Shown piece by piece: positions 1 to 9,042 of a stretch of DNA of 64,000 nt. Source of the DNA: Deltaproteobacteria bacterium. GTDB lineage: Bacteria > Desulfobacterota > Binatia > Binatales > Binataceae. The stretch is taken from contig JAJYRQ010000011.1 of the NCBI GenBank assembly GCA_021794015.1, forward strand, positions 1 through 64,000, in the 5' to 3' direction. A model generated the notes under the pieces. The model was not told the DNA's origin and did not search any database. It was given only the letters and a program-made list of their open reading frames with translations. The position numbers and the translations under genes are program-made. Numbering within the stretch: the first letter of the stretch is position 1; each line of letters opens with the position of its first letter.

Positions 1-71
1 CGGCGGGCACTCATGCGAGCCGCGAGGAGCGCTGCCCTCCTCGCCCTCCACCCCGCCAAAATGCGAAAAAC

Positions 72-115
72 TGTTACCCATCCTGCCGGTCTAAAGTGTT
101 ACCCATCTTGCCGGT
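72..115. repeat. Tandem pair of 19-bp repeats, probable insertion-sequence end remnant
   Basis: Two copies of TGTTACCCATCYTGCCGGT lie at 72-90 and 97-115 and differ at one base. Closely spaced direct repeats of this kind are common at the termini of IS21/IS481-like elements. No transposase is present beside them, so this looks like a leftover IS end. The family assignment is from memory and uncertain. Confidence 0.45.
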
Positions 116-121
116 TGCACA

Positions 122-206
122 AGAACGAGCACCGCGCGGGAATGACGGCAGTGCGCCCAAGCGGGTCCAGCCTGGGTGACTATATTCTGCAAGAGTCAGT
201 AGGCTG
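122..206 (+). repeat. Dispersed repeat family A, copy 1
   Basis: This ~80-bp segment, from AAGAACGAGCACCGCGCGGG to TGCAAGAGTCAGTAGG, is nearly identical to 29645-29730. A shorter, more diverged inverted copy lies at about 25179-25236. All three copies are intergenic. The copies end in a shared TATATTCTGCAAGAG or TATAGTTACACAG block, so they behave as an interspersed repeat and not as coding sequence. Confidence 0.7.
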
Positions 207-239
207 GCTAGGCATCACCTGCTGGGAGCCGCGGGGTCG

Positions 240-659
240 TCGCCGGCGGCTGCGGCGGATGCGCGTGGCCGCAATCGAGCGCGAGTATCACGCCAAGCTC
301 GGCGACTTGCCTCACAACTACGCTTTGCGCGTCAGGGGCGAGCGGGTCCTGGCGCTGGAATAATACTTGCCGGGCCAGCGTTTCAACCTGCTGATTCGCC
401 GGCGCAAACGGCAAGGCCTGATCCAGCTTGACTGGCACCCTATGGCGAGGATGGCCGAGCCGCCCCCCCCTGCAGTTGGGGACCTGGTCTCGATCGGGCA
501 CGGCTGGTCTGCGACGACAAGCTGCATCTGACTGAGCCTGCCGGTCAGACGCCCTGCCCTTCCTGCGCCAAGGCTTGCTGCCGCGCCTGCCGCCCCGGTC
601 GTTGCCCGCGATGCGGCCAGGCGGTCGATTCCCGCCCTTCGGGATTGCTCCGAATCTGA
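240..659 (+). pseudogene. Decayed C-terminal fragment of a zinc-ribbon protein
   Basis: In frame 1 the sequence reads IEREYHAKLGDLPHNYALRV, then meets a TAA at 361-363, then continues in the same frame as YLPGQRFNLLIRRRKRQGLI and LDWHPMARMAEPPPP. A one-base shift near 480-510 is then needed to read LVCDDKLHLTEPAGQTPCPS followed by a cysteine-rich tail (CAKACCRACRPGRCPRCG) up to a TGA at 657. An in-frame stop plus a frameshift inside otherwise protein-like sequence marks a pseudogene. The tail resembles the zinc-binding C-termini of some large helicase-like proteins. The parent family is not certain and nothing upstream encodes its N-terminus. Confidence 0.55.
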
Positions 660-691
660 AGCAGGCAGCGGCCAAGCCGGCTCAGCGGGCG

Positions 692-710
692 GCCCGGCGC
701 TTTGCCGGGC
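692..710 (-). terminator. Hairpin just downstream of the menaquinone operon
   Basis: A perfect 7-bp stem (GCCCGGC/GCCGGGC) with a 5-nt loop lies 14 bases past the menE stop codon on the minus strand. No U-run follows, so it could be a weak or factor-assisted terminator or a 3'-end-stabilising hairpin. Confidence 0.4.
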
Positions 711-724
711 TGGACGTTCGTCGT

Positions 725-2209
725 TCAGCCATCGTGGGCCTCGGCCTCCTGCCGCAGGATCGCGCGGCGCAGCTTGCCCGAGGCGGTGCGCGGGAGTGTG
801 TTCACAAGGCGGATTGTCTTGGGAACCTTGAAGCGGGCCAGGCGCGCCGAGCACCATTGGCGCAGCTCCGTAGCGGCCACACGCGCCCCGTCGCGCAGCA
901 CGACGGCGGCTTCCACGCGATGTCCCCAAAGCGGATCGGCGCGGCCGTAAACCCCCGCCTCCGCGACCATCGGGTGCGCGAGCAGCGCCGCCTCGACTTC
1001 CGCCGGATAGACGTTCTCCCCGCCGGTCAGAATGAGATCGCTTCGCCGATCGTCGATATACAGATAGCCGTCCTCATCGAAGTGGCCGATATCGCCGGTG
1101 TAAAGCCAGCCGTCGCGGATTGCGGCGCGCGTGGAGTCTTCGTCGTCGAGATAACCCGCCATTACCGCCGGCGCGCGCACCACGACCTCGCCGCGTCCGG
1201 CCGGGTCCGGGTTGACGATCTCGACCGAAACGCCCGGCAACGGCCGGCCGCAGCTCGCCGCCCGCCCGTTGCCGGGCCGAGCGGTTGCCACCTGCGAGGC
1301 GGCCTCGGTCAGGCCGTAGGTGGGCGCGACCGGCAAGCCGAGCCGCCAGGCGCGCTCGACAAGCGCGGGCGCGACCGGGCCGCCGCCCACCAGAACGCAG
1401 CGCAGCGAAGCCGGATAAGCCCGTTGTCCGTGGTCGTCGAGCATCCGCGCCAGCATCGTTGTCACCACCGACAACAGTGTGACCCGGTGCGCGCCGATTG
1501 CCTGATTGGCGCGGTGCGCGTCGAATCCGCGTTCGAGCACCACCGCGGCGCCGTCGATTACGCTACGCAGGATTACCGACAGTCCCCCCACGTGATAAAG
1601 CGGCAGCACGACCAGCCAGACGTCGGAAGGTGCGGCCCCAAGGTTCGCGCGCGAGGCGCTGGCGCTTGCGAAATGATTGCCATTGGTCAGCATCGCCCCC
1701 TTCGGCCTCCCCGTAGTGCCGGAGGTAAAGACGACCGTGTGCACGGCGCCGGCCTGGATGGGCGCGATTTGAGGAAGCGTACCGGGCGCCATCGCGTCGA
1801 ACTCCGCCTCCGATTCCACAAGCCGGACGACCCCGGCGCCGAGCTCCTTGACCGCGTCGCGGTAGCCAGGGCCGTAGAGAAGGAGGCGCGGGCGCGCCAC
1901 CCGCACCAGGGGCGCAATTTCCGCCGGCGCAAGCCGCGTGTTGATCGGGACCAGGGCCGCTCCGATGCGTTGCGCGGCGTGGATCAGCTCGACGGTCCGG
2001 GTCGAGGAATCCATCAACAGCGCCACCCGGTCACCGGCCCGCACTCCCAGCGCCGCGAGCCGCGCGCCGGCCAGCTCCGCGCGCCGCGCCAGCTCGGCAA
2101 ACGTCAAAGTCTCGCCTTCGCACACTAAGGCCAGCTTGTCGGGCTGGCGCCGAGCACGCTCCCAAAGCCAGGGCATCTCCGATCTCACAGTGGCATCCGA
2201 TGGTCCCAC
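725..2209 (-). CDS. menE: o-Succinylbenzoate-CoA ligase (MenE)
   Basis: A 494-residue ANL-superfamily adenylating enzyme that would activate o-succinylbenzoate to its CoA thioester with ATP, giving the substrate of MenB. The P-loop-like signature FTSGTTGRPKGAML sits near residues 165-180. It is followed by the LPLYHVGG motif, YGLTEAA, the TGDIGHFDEDGYL motif and the C-terminal hinge and lysine region PRTASGKLRRAIL. It is the last gene of the seven-gene men operon and starts 4 bases after menC, which supports MenE over a generic acyl-CoA ligase. The start used is a GTG at 2209. An ATG 11 codons in (2176) is an alternative. Confidence 0.88.
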   Translation of the reverse strand: MGPSDATVRSEMPWLWERARRQPDKLALVCEGETLTFAELARRAELAGARLAALGVRAGDRVALLMDSSTRTVELIHAAQRIGAALVPINTRLAPAEIAPLVRVARPRLLLYGPGYRDAVKELGAGVVRLVESEAEFDAMAPGTLPQIAPIQAGAVHTVVFTSGTTGRPKGAMLTNGNHFASASASRANLGAAPSDVWLVVLPLYHVGGLSVILRSVIDGAAVVLERGFDAHRANQAIGAHRVTLLSVVTTMLARMLDDHGQRAYPASLRCVLVGGGPVAPALVERAWRLGLPVAPTYGLTEAASQVATARPGNGRAASCGRPLPGVSVEIVNPDPAGRGEVVVRAPAVMAGYLDDEDSTRAAIRDGWLYTGDIGHFDEDGYLYIDDRRSDLILTGGENVYPAEVEAALLAHPMVAEAGVYGRADPLWGHRVEAAVVLRDGARVAATELRQWCSARLARFKVPKTIRLVNTLPRTASGKLRRAILRQEAEAHDG

Positions 2210-2213
2210 GGTT

Positions 2214-3311
2214 TCATTCCCTTGAGCGCCGAGGCGACACTTTCAAGCCCGGGCCGCATGGCGTCAGCCAGGGGGCGTCATGCACCGCGGCGTTCTCGCG
2301 CAACCCGCCGGGCAGCCGGATTCCGAAGCTTGCGCCGCCCAGCCCGACCGCGCTTCCCGCCGAGGCGAGCGCCGCCGCCAGATGAACCGCGGCGCTCATC
2401 CCCACCGGGCTTTCGATCGCGTCGCTGACCACGATTTGCGCAACTCCCCGAGCGCGCGCGGCCCGTGCTATCTCGACGCACCTGGAGAGGCCGCCGACCC
2501 GCGCGGCCTTAAGCACGATTACCGGCGCGGGCCCGCGCGCCGGGCAGAACGCCTCCAGGTCCGCGACGCGACGAATCGATTCGTCGAGAGCGACGGCGAC
2601 CCCTGCCGCGTCGGCGAGCCTGGCCAGTTCGGCCGCAGCGCCCCGCTTTAGCGGCTCCTCGACGAACTCGATTCCCTGGGGCCCGATAGCGCGCAGGGCC
2701 GAGACCGCCTGGGTGAAACTCCAGGCGCGGTTCGCGTCGAGCCGGATGAGGGCGCTTTGGCCAACCGCGCCGCGCAGGGCGCGCGCGTTTTCCAGGTCGT
2801 CGCCGGGCGTGCCTGCGCCAACCTTGAGCTTAAAAACCGTGTAACCTCGGGCGCGCGCGCCACGCGCTTGGCGCGCGATCGCCGCAGGCGTGCGCGCGGT
2901 GAGCAGCGCGCACACCGGAAGCGGCGTTTGCGCGGCGCCGCCCAGGATCGCCGCGACGCCCACGCCCCGCCGGCGCGCCTCGAGGTCCAGCAGCGCCGTG
3001 TCGAGCGCGCACGCGGCGGCCGGGGTCAAATGGCCGGTGCCGCGGTTGTCGAGCAGCGCCTTGCGAAGCTCAGCCGGCTCGCGGCAGTCATCCAGCTTCT
3101 TGACGATCGCTTCGAGCGCGGCGCGCGTGTCCGCAAGAGGGCGGCCGTCGATCCAATAGGGAGGGCTCGCCTCGCCCAAGCCCGGTTCGCCGCAATCGAC
3201 GGCAAGTTGCAGCACGAAGCCTTCGCGCGTTGCGACCCGTCCTTGCGCCGTGTCGAGCGGGGGCCGAAGCGGCGCGCGCAACGGGACGATGGTGCCGCCG
3301 GTCAGTCTCAT
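2214..3311 (-). CDS. menC: o-Succinylbenzoate synthase (MenC)
   Basis: An enolase-superfamily enzyme (365 aa) that dehydrates SHCHC to o-succinylbenzoate. The visible catalytic set is the FKLKVG lysine motif, metal ligands in IRLDANRAW, FVEEPL and VALDESI, and the second-side lysine in VIVLKAARVGG. The open frame extends about 125 codons further upstream, but that part is a shadow of menA. The true start is the ATG at 3311, which overlaps the menA stop as ATGA and is followed by the expected capping-domain sequence ([16 protein letters not shown]). Translational coupling with menA is likely. Confidence 0.9.
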   Translation of the reverse strand: MRLTGGTIVPLRAPLRPPLDTAQGRVATREGFVLQLAVDCGEPGLGEASPPYWIDGRPLADTRAALEAIVKKLDDCREPAELRKALLDNRGTGHLTPAAACALDTALLDLEARRRGVGVAAILGGAAQTPLPVCALLTARTPAAIARQARGARARGYTVFKLKVGAGTPGDDLENARALRGAVGQSALIRLDANRAWSFTQAVSALRAIGPQGIEFVEEPLKRGAAAELARLADAAGVAVALDESIRRVADLEAFCPARGPAPVIVLKAARVGGLSRCVEIARAARARGVAQIVVSDAIESPVGMSAAVHLAAALASAGSAVGLGGASFGIRLPGGLRENAAVHDAPWLTPCGPGLKVSPRRSRE

Positions 3312-4210
3312 AACGCGATTGCCAGAGCCAGCAGCAGCCCGTAGCCCATGTGTAGGGCGGCCGTCCCGGCCAGCGTCTGGTTCAACGCCGCGCCCGAGCG
3401 GCGCAGGACCGCGCTGTTCTGCCTTACAGCCATTGGCAGCGAACAGAACGGAAGGAGCAGGCGGGCGCCGCCGAGCATCGCCATCACGGGCAGCGCCAAA
3501 AACGCGCCCGCGACCAGCGTCACGTATTCCGCCCGGGCGAAGCGCGCTCCAAACCGCACCGCCAGCGTGCGCTTTCCCGCGGCCCGATCGGTCTCCACGT
3601 CGCGAAGATTGTTTACGACCAGGATCGCGGTTGCCAGGCATCCCACCGGAATCGAGCTCGCGATCGCTGCGGGCCACAGACCCCCGCACTGAAGAAACAC
3701 GGTGCCGTTGACCGCGATCACGCCGAAAAACGCGAACACGAAAGCCTCGCCCAGGCCGTTATGCGCCAGCGGGAACGGTCCGGCGCTGTACGCCAGCGCG
3801 GCTGCAAGCGAGGCGACTCCGATGGCGAGAATCGGCCATCCGCCCAGTTCGACGAGCCGACATCCCACGGCTGCCGCAACGGCGAGCGTGGCAAGCGCCG
3901 CGTTTCTCACGCTGCGGGGCGCGATCAGCCCGGCCTGGGTAACCCGCGTCGGTCCCAGGCGCACCTCGGTGTCGGCGCCGCCGACAAAGTCGTAATAGTC
4001 GTTGGCCAGGTTGGTGCCGACCTGAATCAAGACAGCATCCACCAGCGTGGTAATCGCCACCGCCAGGCTGAAGCATCCGGCCCGATACGCCAGCGCCGAG
4101 CCCACCAGCACCGGCACCACCGCAGCGGACAGGGTGCGCGGGCGCGTGGCGATTAGCCAGCACGAAAGCGCGCCGGGCTTGGCGCCAACGGCGGCCGGCT
4201 GGGCGCTCAT
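3308..4210 (-). CDS. menA: 1,4-Dihydroxy-2-naphthoate polyprenyltransferase (MenA)
   Basis: A 300-residue UbiA-family integral membrane protein with about eight hydrophobic segments. It attaches the polyprenyl tail to 1,4-dihydroxy-2-naphthoate to give demethylmenaquinone. The first Asp-rich prenyl-diphosphate/Mg site is [19 protein letters not shown] (about residues 63-81) and the second is NNLRDVETD. The N-terminal [17 protein letters not shown] is typical of MenA. It overlaps menB and menC by ATGA on both sides. A second, diverged member of this family lies at 59826-60758. Confidence 0.9.
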   Translation of the reverse strand: MSAQPAAVGAKPGALSCWLIATRPRTLSAAVVPVLVGSALAYRAGCFSLAVAITTLVDAVLIQVGTNLANDYYDFVGGADTEVRLGPTRVTQAGLIAPRSVRNAALATLAVAAAVGCRLVELGGWPILAIGVASLAAALAYSAGPFPLAHNGLGEAFVFAFFGVIAVNGTVFLQCGGLWPAAIASSIPVGCLATAILVVNNLRDVETDRAAGKRTLAVRFGARFARAEYVTLVAGAFLALPVMAMLGGARLLLPFCSLPMAVRQNSAVLRRSGAALNQTLAGTAALHMGYGLLLALAIAL

Positions 4211-5025
4211 GGCAGACGCTTGAACCGCGAAAAATCCGGGGCGCGCTTCTCGTTGAAGGCGTCGCGCCCCTCCTGCGCTTCCTCGGTCATGTAGTAGAGG
4301 AGCGTTGTGTTGCCGGCCAGTTCCTGCAGTCCCGCCATCCCGTCAAGCTCCGCGTTGAAGGCCGACTTAAGGCAGCGCAGCGCCATCGGGCTCATCGACA
4401 GAATCTCGCGGCACCACTGCAGCGTGGTCGCCTCGAGCTGCGCCAGCGGCACCACGGCGTTGACCAGGCCCATCGCGAGCGCCTCTTGGGCGCTGTAGCG
4501 GCGGCACAGGTACCAGATCTCGCGCGCCTTCTTCGGGCCCACCAGGCGCGCCAGTTGCACTGCGCCGAAGCCGCCGTCGAAGCTTCCGACCCGCGGCCCG
4601 GTCTGACCGAAGACGGCGTTGTCCGCCGCGATCGTTAAGTCGCAGACCACGTGCAGAACGTGGCCGCCGCCGATGGCGTATCCCGCAACCATCGCGACCA
4701 CCGGCTTGGGGATGCTGCGAATAATCTTTTGCAGATCGAGCACGTTGAGGCGGGGGACGCCGTCGGCGCCGAGGTACCCCTGGTCGCCGCGCACGCGCTG
4801 GTCGCCGCCGCTGCAAAACGCCTCGCTGCCTTCGCCGGTCAGGATAATCACGCCGGCCTCGGCGTCCTCACGCGCGTGATTGAAGGCGTCGATCATCTCA
4901 CGCACGGTAAGCGGCCGAAAGGCGTTCCTCACCTGGGGGCGGTTGATGGTAACGCGCGCGATGCCCTCGGCCTTCTCGTACCTGATGTCCTCGTAGGTTA
5001 CGACCGTCTGCCACTGCAGCGCCAT
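4207..5025 (-). CDS. menB: 1,4-Dihydroxy-2-naphthoyl-CoA synthase (MenB)
   Basis: A crotonase-fold enzyme (272 aa) that closes the naphthoquinone ring of o-succinylbenzoyl-CoA. The MenB hallmarks are present: [61 protein letters not shown], and a C-terminus ending in PDFSRF. The start chosen is ATG 5025 because a strong GGGGAG Shine-Dalgarno lies just upstream; an in-frame ATG at 5043 lies six codons further out. It sits between menH and menA in the operon. Confidence 0.93.
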   Translation of the reverse strand: MALQWQTVVTYEDIRYEKAEGIARVTINRPQVRNAFRPLTVREMIDAFNHAREDAEAGVIILTGEGSEAFCSGGDQRVRGDQGYLGADGVPRLNVLDLQKIIRSIPKPVVAMVAGYAIGGGHVLHVVCDLTIAADNAVFGQTGPRVGSFDGGFGAVQLARLVGPKKAREIWYLCRRYSAQEALAMGLVNAVVPLAQLEATTLQWCREILSMSPMALRCLKSAFNAELDGMAGLQELAGNTTLLYYMTEEAQEGRDAFNEKRAPDFSRFKRLP

Positions 5026-5055
5026 TGATTCTCCCCTGTTCAATTCGGGTTCAAA

Positions 5056-5916
5056 TCACGTTTCATCGAGAAATCGGGCGACGACGCGGTTAAACGCCGA
5101 GGGCCGCTCCAGATGCGGCAGGTGGCCGGCGCCGTCGATGATCGCCAGGCGCGCGCGCGTGATTCCAGCCGCCATCGCGCGGGCGATGCCGGCGAACTTG
5201 AGGTCGAGCGCTCCGGCAACGAGCAGCGTCGGCATCGAAAGCCCGCCCAGGCGGTCCCCCAGCCAGGGCTGCGCGCCGGCGCCCATGGCGCGCAGGCTGC
5301 GAGCCAGCCCCGCAGGCGAGCATCGCAGGCGCGCGCGCCGCAACTCGTCTCGCGTTTCGGGCTCGAGCGCCGCCAGCGAATCGAACAGCGGCTTGCGCTC
5401 CCAACGCTCGACGAACGCCTCGATTCGCCGGCTTTCGGCAAATGCCGCCAACTCCCGGTCCGACCGCTTTCGCCGCATCCGCTCGGCGTCGTCGGCGATA
5501 CCCGGCGAGGCGCTTTCCAGAATGAGCCTTTCGACCCGCGACGGATGCGTCAGCGCGATCCAGAGCGCCAGCCTTGCGCCCATGGAATATCCGAGCAGCG
5601 CGAACCGGGGCGTGCCCAGACGGCCAGCCATCAGCGTCATGACCATCGTGGCCGCGCCCTGCATCGAGTAGTTTTGGAGGTCTGCTCCTGCCTGCGTGCC
5701 GCCGTGACCGGGAAGGTCGATACTGACCACCCGGCGCGCAGCCGAAAGCTCGGCGCGCAGTTCCCGCCAGCTCTCCTTGGAACCGGTGAAGCCGTGCAGC
5801 AGGACGACTGGCAGGTGCCGCGCCGGCGCGGCGCGCGGGCCCTCGTCGCTGAACTCCACGGTCGTCGCTCCCAGCGCCGCACACCCGATCACGAAAGGCC
5901 TCCCAACGGCAGTCAT
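5056..5916 (-). CDS. menH: SHCHC synthase, alpha/beta hydrolase fold (MenH)
   Basis: A 286-residue alpha/beta hydrolase expected to eliminate pyruvate from SEPHCHC to form SHCHC. The oxyanion region LLHGFTGSKESW, the nucleophile elbow LLGYSMGARLALW and the late histidine in DGAGHLPHLERP are visible. The ATG at 5916 overlaps the menD stop as ATGA; an upstream in-frame extension (to 6054) is a menD shadow. Its position between menD and menB is the main reason for choosing MenH over a general hydrolase. Confidence 0.87.
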   Translation of the reverse strand: MTAVGRPFVIGCAALGATTVEFSDEGPRAAPARHLPVVLLHGFTGSKESWRELRAELSAARRVVSIDLPGHGGTQAGADLQNYSMQGAATMVMTLMAGRLGTPRFALLGYSMGARLALWIALTHPSRVERLILESASPGIADDAERMRRKRSDRELAAFAESRRIEAFVERWERKPLFDSLAALEPETRDELRRARLRCSPAGLARSLRAMGAGAQPWLGDRLGGLSMPTLLVAGALDLKFAGIARAMAAGITRARLAIIDGAGHLPHLERPSAFNRVVARFLDET

Positions 5917-7697
5917 CCGCGCAGACAGCGCAGAGCCAGGTCGAGCGCCTGTTGATGGGCCTTGAGGTTTCGCGTCCGATCTCCGGTTATCTCCAGGAGG
6001 TGCAGACCCGGCTCCTTTAGCGCTGCGTCCACCGCGCTGCGGAAGCAATCCCATGACGCGACCCGCCGGTAGCGGGCGCGGCCCACGTCAGCGGCGCCCG
6101 CGAAGCTCACGCCGTGCGGCGTGCCGAAAAAAGTCTCGAAGACGCCCTTGTCCAGCGCAGCTTGCGGAAGGAAGGAGAAGATTCCGCCGCCGTCATTATT
6201 GATTACCACAACCAGCAGACTGATCGGATAGCGCGCGGCGATATGAAGCCCGGCAAGGTCATGAAGGAAGCTCAGGTCGCCCAGCACCAGGGCCGTCGGG
6301 CTCCGCCTGGCCGCAGCCGCGCCCAGCGCGGTGGAAAGAACGCCGTCGATCCCGCTGGCTCCCCGGTTGCAGCGCACCGACAGCGCGCATTGCGAATGCC
6401 CGGCGAAGGCGTCGAGATCGCGAACCGGCATGCTGTTCCCGACCTGGAGCAAGGAGCCCTCCGGCAGCAGCCCAAGCAGCTCGGTTACGACCTTGCCCTC
6501 GAACATTGTGCTCTCGGCTTTAAGCACCTGGTTGAGGGCATCACGCACCGCGCGCGCAGCCTCAAGCCAGGAATTACTCCAGTCATGAGACGGCGCGGCT
6601 AAGTCGGCCATGTCGAGCAGCCCAAGGCAGAACTCGGCCGCCTCGGCGCGCACAACGTCGGTGGCGATATGCAGCGGATCAGGCCACGTGCCGGGTTCGG
6701 CGACGATCAGGTGGGCGCGCCGGCGCCGATACGCCAGAAACTGTCCGAGCGCCTTGGATACCGGCGGATCGCCGAGCTGAATCACGGCGTCGGCCTGGTT
6801 GCGCGCAAAAAACCCCGGCTCCCGCAACAGAACGTCGTAGGCGTCCACCACCAGACTGCGGTCGTGACCGCCAAAGCGCAACCCTGAAAGCGGATCGGCC
6901 AGAATCGGCCATCCCAGCTTGCGCGCGAGCAAGGCAATCGCCCCCGCGCTGCCGGCCTCGAGGTTGGGGCCACAGACGATAAGGCCGCGTTCGAGGCCGC
7001 GCAACTCTTGCGCAATCGCCCGCAGCGCCCCGGATTCGAGCGTCGTCCGAAAGGGCCTGACACGGACGTAAGGCGCCTGCGGTCCTGGCTGCGCCGGCCG
7101 CGCGCGCAGCGCCTGGTCCTCCTCGGCGGCGTCAATCAGCGGCTCACGCATCGGCAGGTTCAGATGGACCGGACCGGCCGGCGGGCCGAGGGCGGCGCCG
7201 ACGGCGCGGCAGGCGATGGTCCGGTAATAATTTTCCAGGCCGTCCCCAGCCGACGGCGCGGCGACATCGACGCTCCAGCGCGCGTGACTGCCAAACATCC
7301 GCACCTGGTCGATTGTTTGCGGCGAGCGGCAATCACGCGCCTCGGGCGGGCGGTCGGCCGTGACCGCAATCAGCGGCACGCGGGAAAGCGAGGCCTCAAC
7401 CACTGCCGGCATGTAGTTGGCCGCCGCCGTGCCGGAGGTGCAGGCAAGCATCACCGGGCGGCGCGTCTCGCGCGCCAGGCCGATCGCAAAAAACCCGCCG
7501 GCGCGTTCCTCGAGCACCACCCAAGGCTTGATAGCCGTGCGCAGCAGGGCCGTTACAACCGCCGTCGAGCGCGATCCCGGCGAGACGCAAGCATCGGTAA
7601 CGCCGCAGCGCTCGAACTCCTGCAGCATCGCGGCGGCGGCCCGGCTATTGGGGTTACGCGGGACGCTCAATTTTGGAACCCCCAAGAAGGGCGGCAA
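5913..7697 (-). CDS. menD: SEPHCHC synthase, TPP-dependent (MenD)
   Basis: A thiamine-diphosphate enzyme that joins 2-oxoglutarate to isochorismate. The N-terminal signature is CVSPGSRSTAVVTALL, with the cofactor-activating Glu in VLEERAGGFFAIGLARE. The substrate loop reads RPPEARDCRSPQTIDQ, and the C-terminal TPP/Mg motif is GDLSFLHDLAGL followed by INNDGGGIFSFLP. The longest frame starts at a TTG (7697) inside menF. A TTG at 7670 is better placed, with GGGGG about 8 bases upstream, and would give 585 residues. The gene overlaps menF by 17-44 bases and menH by ATGA. Confidence 0.92.
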   Translation of the reverse strand: MPPFLGVPKLSVPRNPNSRAAAAMLQEFERCGVTDACVSPGSRSTAVVTALLRTAIKPWVVLEERAGGFFAIGLARETRRPVMLACTSGTAAANYMPAVVEASLSRVPLIAVTADRPPEARDCRSPQTIDQVRMFGSHARWSVDVAAPSAGDGLENYYRTIACRAVGAALGPPAGPVHLNLPMREPLIDAAEEDQALRARPAQPGPQAPYVRVRPFRTTLESGALRAIAQELRGLERGLIVCGPNLEAGSAGAIALLARKLGWPILADPLSGLRFGGHDRSLVVDAYDVLLREPGFFARNQADAVIQLGDPPVSKALGQFLAYRRRRAHLIVAEPGTWPDPLHIATDVVRAEAAEFCLGLLDMADLAAPSHDWSNSWLEAARAVRDALNQVLKAESTMFEGKVVTELLGLLPEGSLLQVGNSMPVRDLDAFAGHSQCALSVRCNRGASGIDGVLSTALGAAAARRSPTALVLGDLSFLHDLAGLHIAARYPISLLVVVINNDGGGIFSFLPQAALDKGVFETFFGTPHGVSFAGAADVGRARYRRVASWDCFRSAVDAALKEPGLHLLEITGDRTRNLKAHQQALDLALRCLRG

Positions 7698-8988
7698 ATT
7701 TGGCCTCGGTTTCCGCGAACTCGGCCGGCGGGTCGGAATCGGCCACGATTCCCGCGCCCGCCCACAGGAAGACGCGCGCGCCGTCGATCAACGCGCAACG
7801 CAGCGCCACCGCGAACTCGCCGTTGCCCTGCGCATCCATCCAACCGAGCGTCCCGGCGTACCATCCTCGGTCGGGCTCCTCCTGCTCGATCAACTCCAGC
7901 GCTCTCTGGCGCGGTTCTCCGCATACCGCGGGCGTCGGATGGAGCAGGCCCGCCAGTTCGATTGCGCTGTAGCGGTGGCGCAAGCGTCCTGCGAAGGGAG
8001 TAAACAGATGCTGCGCCTCCGGCAGCCGCATCAGGCCCGGCTTGGCCGGCGAATCAAGCTGCTCGGCAACCGGGCCGAGGGCCGCCTTTACCGCTTCGCC
8101 GACGTATCGATGTTCCTCGAGATTCTTCGGGCACGCGAGCAGCGAATTGCCGAGCGCGCGATCCAGCTCCGGGGTCGGGCCGCGCGGCGCAGTGCCGGCC
8201 AGCGCCGCCGAAAAGACCCGCTCGCCCTCCACTCGAACAAGCAGTTCGGGCGTCGAGCCAAAAAACCCGGTAGCCGCGCGCGAAAACCAGAAGTTGAAAC
8301 ACGAAGGACGCTTGCGGCGCGCCGCGCGCAGGAAAGAGGCCGGCTTCACCCTGGCCGAATCAGTCTCAATCCGCCTTGAAAGCACGACCTTTCGCGCCGT
8401 GCCGCGCCTGACCATCGCGCGCACCCGCTCGACGCGCCCGCGCCATCGCGCCCGCTGCTCAGCCAAGCGCCATTGCTTCTCGCCGGCGGCGCTACACTCC
8501 AGCGCCCGGCAGCACGCCGCCTCGGGCGGCGAAGCCGGCAACGCGAGCGCGGGCGGGCCCTCACGCCCCTCATCCCAGATTCGGGTGAGCGCGCATCGGC
8601 CCCCGTGCCGGACCCACAGCAGCCTGGGAAGCATCAGGCAGGCCGCCGGGAATTCACGCCATTCATGGGCCATGCAGTCGCGGTCGGAAAATCCGAAGCC
8701 ACCGACCATCAGCGGACCCTGGACGGGCGCGCCATCGCGGCGATCGGTTCGGATCGACGACATCATCCGGCGCCCCCGCAGCGACAGCTCTTGAAAACGC
8801 GACGGACCGCTGGAGCGTAATTCGGCCGCGCTGCCGAGCGCGACGATCGCGAGATCGCGCTCGGACTGCTCCAGGTAGAAAAACGGCAGCGTGCCCCGCG
8901 CCGCGCAGAGCAGGTGCAGGTCGGGAAACTCCGCGTCAAGGGCCGTTTGCGCGCGCCACGCAGGCGGCTCAGGCATACGCGAAGCCAT
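7654..8988 (-). CDS. menF: Isochorismate synthase (MenF/EntC family)
   Basis: A chorismate-utilising enzyme (444 aa from the chosen start) converting chorismate to isochorismate. Conserved blocks include ARKVVLSRRIE, FFGSTPELLVRVEG, SAALAGTAPRG, LEEHRYVGEAV, LHPTPAVCGEPR, DRGWYAGTLGWMD and LWAGAGIVADSDP, with metal-binding acidic residues in the last part. An open frame runs to 9057, but those extra 23 codons (including CPFDCAQGKLVSAQ) are a translated copy of dispersed repeat family B, so I start at ATG 8988 (ATG 8976 is also possible). It is the first gene of the men operon; the promoter should lie in 8989-9300. Confidence 0.9.
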   Translation of the reverse strand: MASRMPEPPAWRAQTALDAEFPDLHLLCAARGTLPFFYLEQSERDLAIVALGSAAELRSSGPSRFQELSLRGRRMMSSIRTDRRDGAPVQGPLMVGGFGFSDRDCMAHEWREFPAACLMLPRLLWVRHGGRCALTRIWDEGREGPPALALPASPPEAACCRALECSAAGEKQWRLAEQRARWRGRVERVRAMVRRGTARKVVLSRRIETDSARVKPASFLRAARRKRPSCFNFWFSRAATGFFGSTPELLVRVEGERVFSAALAGTAPRGPTPELDRALGNSLLACPKNLEEHRYVGEAVKAALGPVAEQLDSPAKPGLMRLPEAQHLFTPFAGRLRHRYSAIELAGLLHPTPAVCGEPRQRALELIEQEEPDRGWYAGTLGWMDAQGNGEFAVALRCALIDGARVFLWAGAGIVADSDPPAEFAETEAKFAALLGGSKIERPA

Positions 8989-9006
8989 GGCGCCGGTTAT
9001 CTGCGC

Positions 9007-9042
9007 ACTGACAAGCTTGCCCTGAGCGCAGTCGAAGGGGCA
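9007..9042 (-). repeat. Dispersed repeat family B, copy 1
   Basis: Contains AGCTTGCCCTGAGCGCAGTCGAAGGGG, which reads on the minus strand as a CCCTTCGACTGCGCTCAGGG-type element. Related sequences lie at 9803-9842 and about 29532-29557. This is a widespread type of bacterial interspersed repeat. Translation of this copy explains the spurious N-terminal extension of menF. Confidence 0.6.

Noticed and set aside
13..363. 116-codon open frame at the window start
   Set aside because: It is assembled from IS-end repeats, a family A repeat and the front of a pseudogene; it is not one gene.
575..2128. 517-codon open frame on the plus strand
   Set aside because: It lies antisense to menE, has Arg/Pro/Gly-rich composition with no motif, and is a by-product of GC-rich codon usage.
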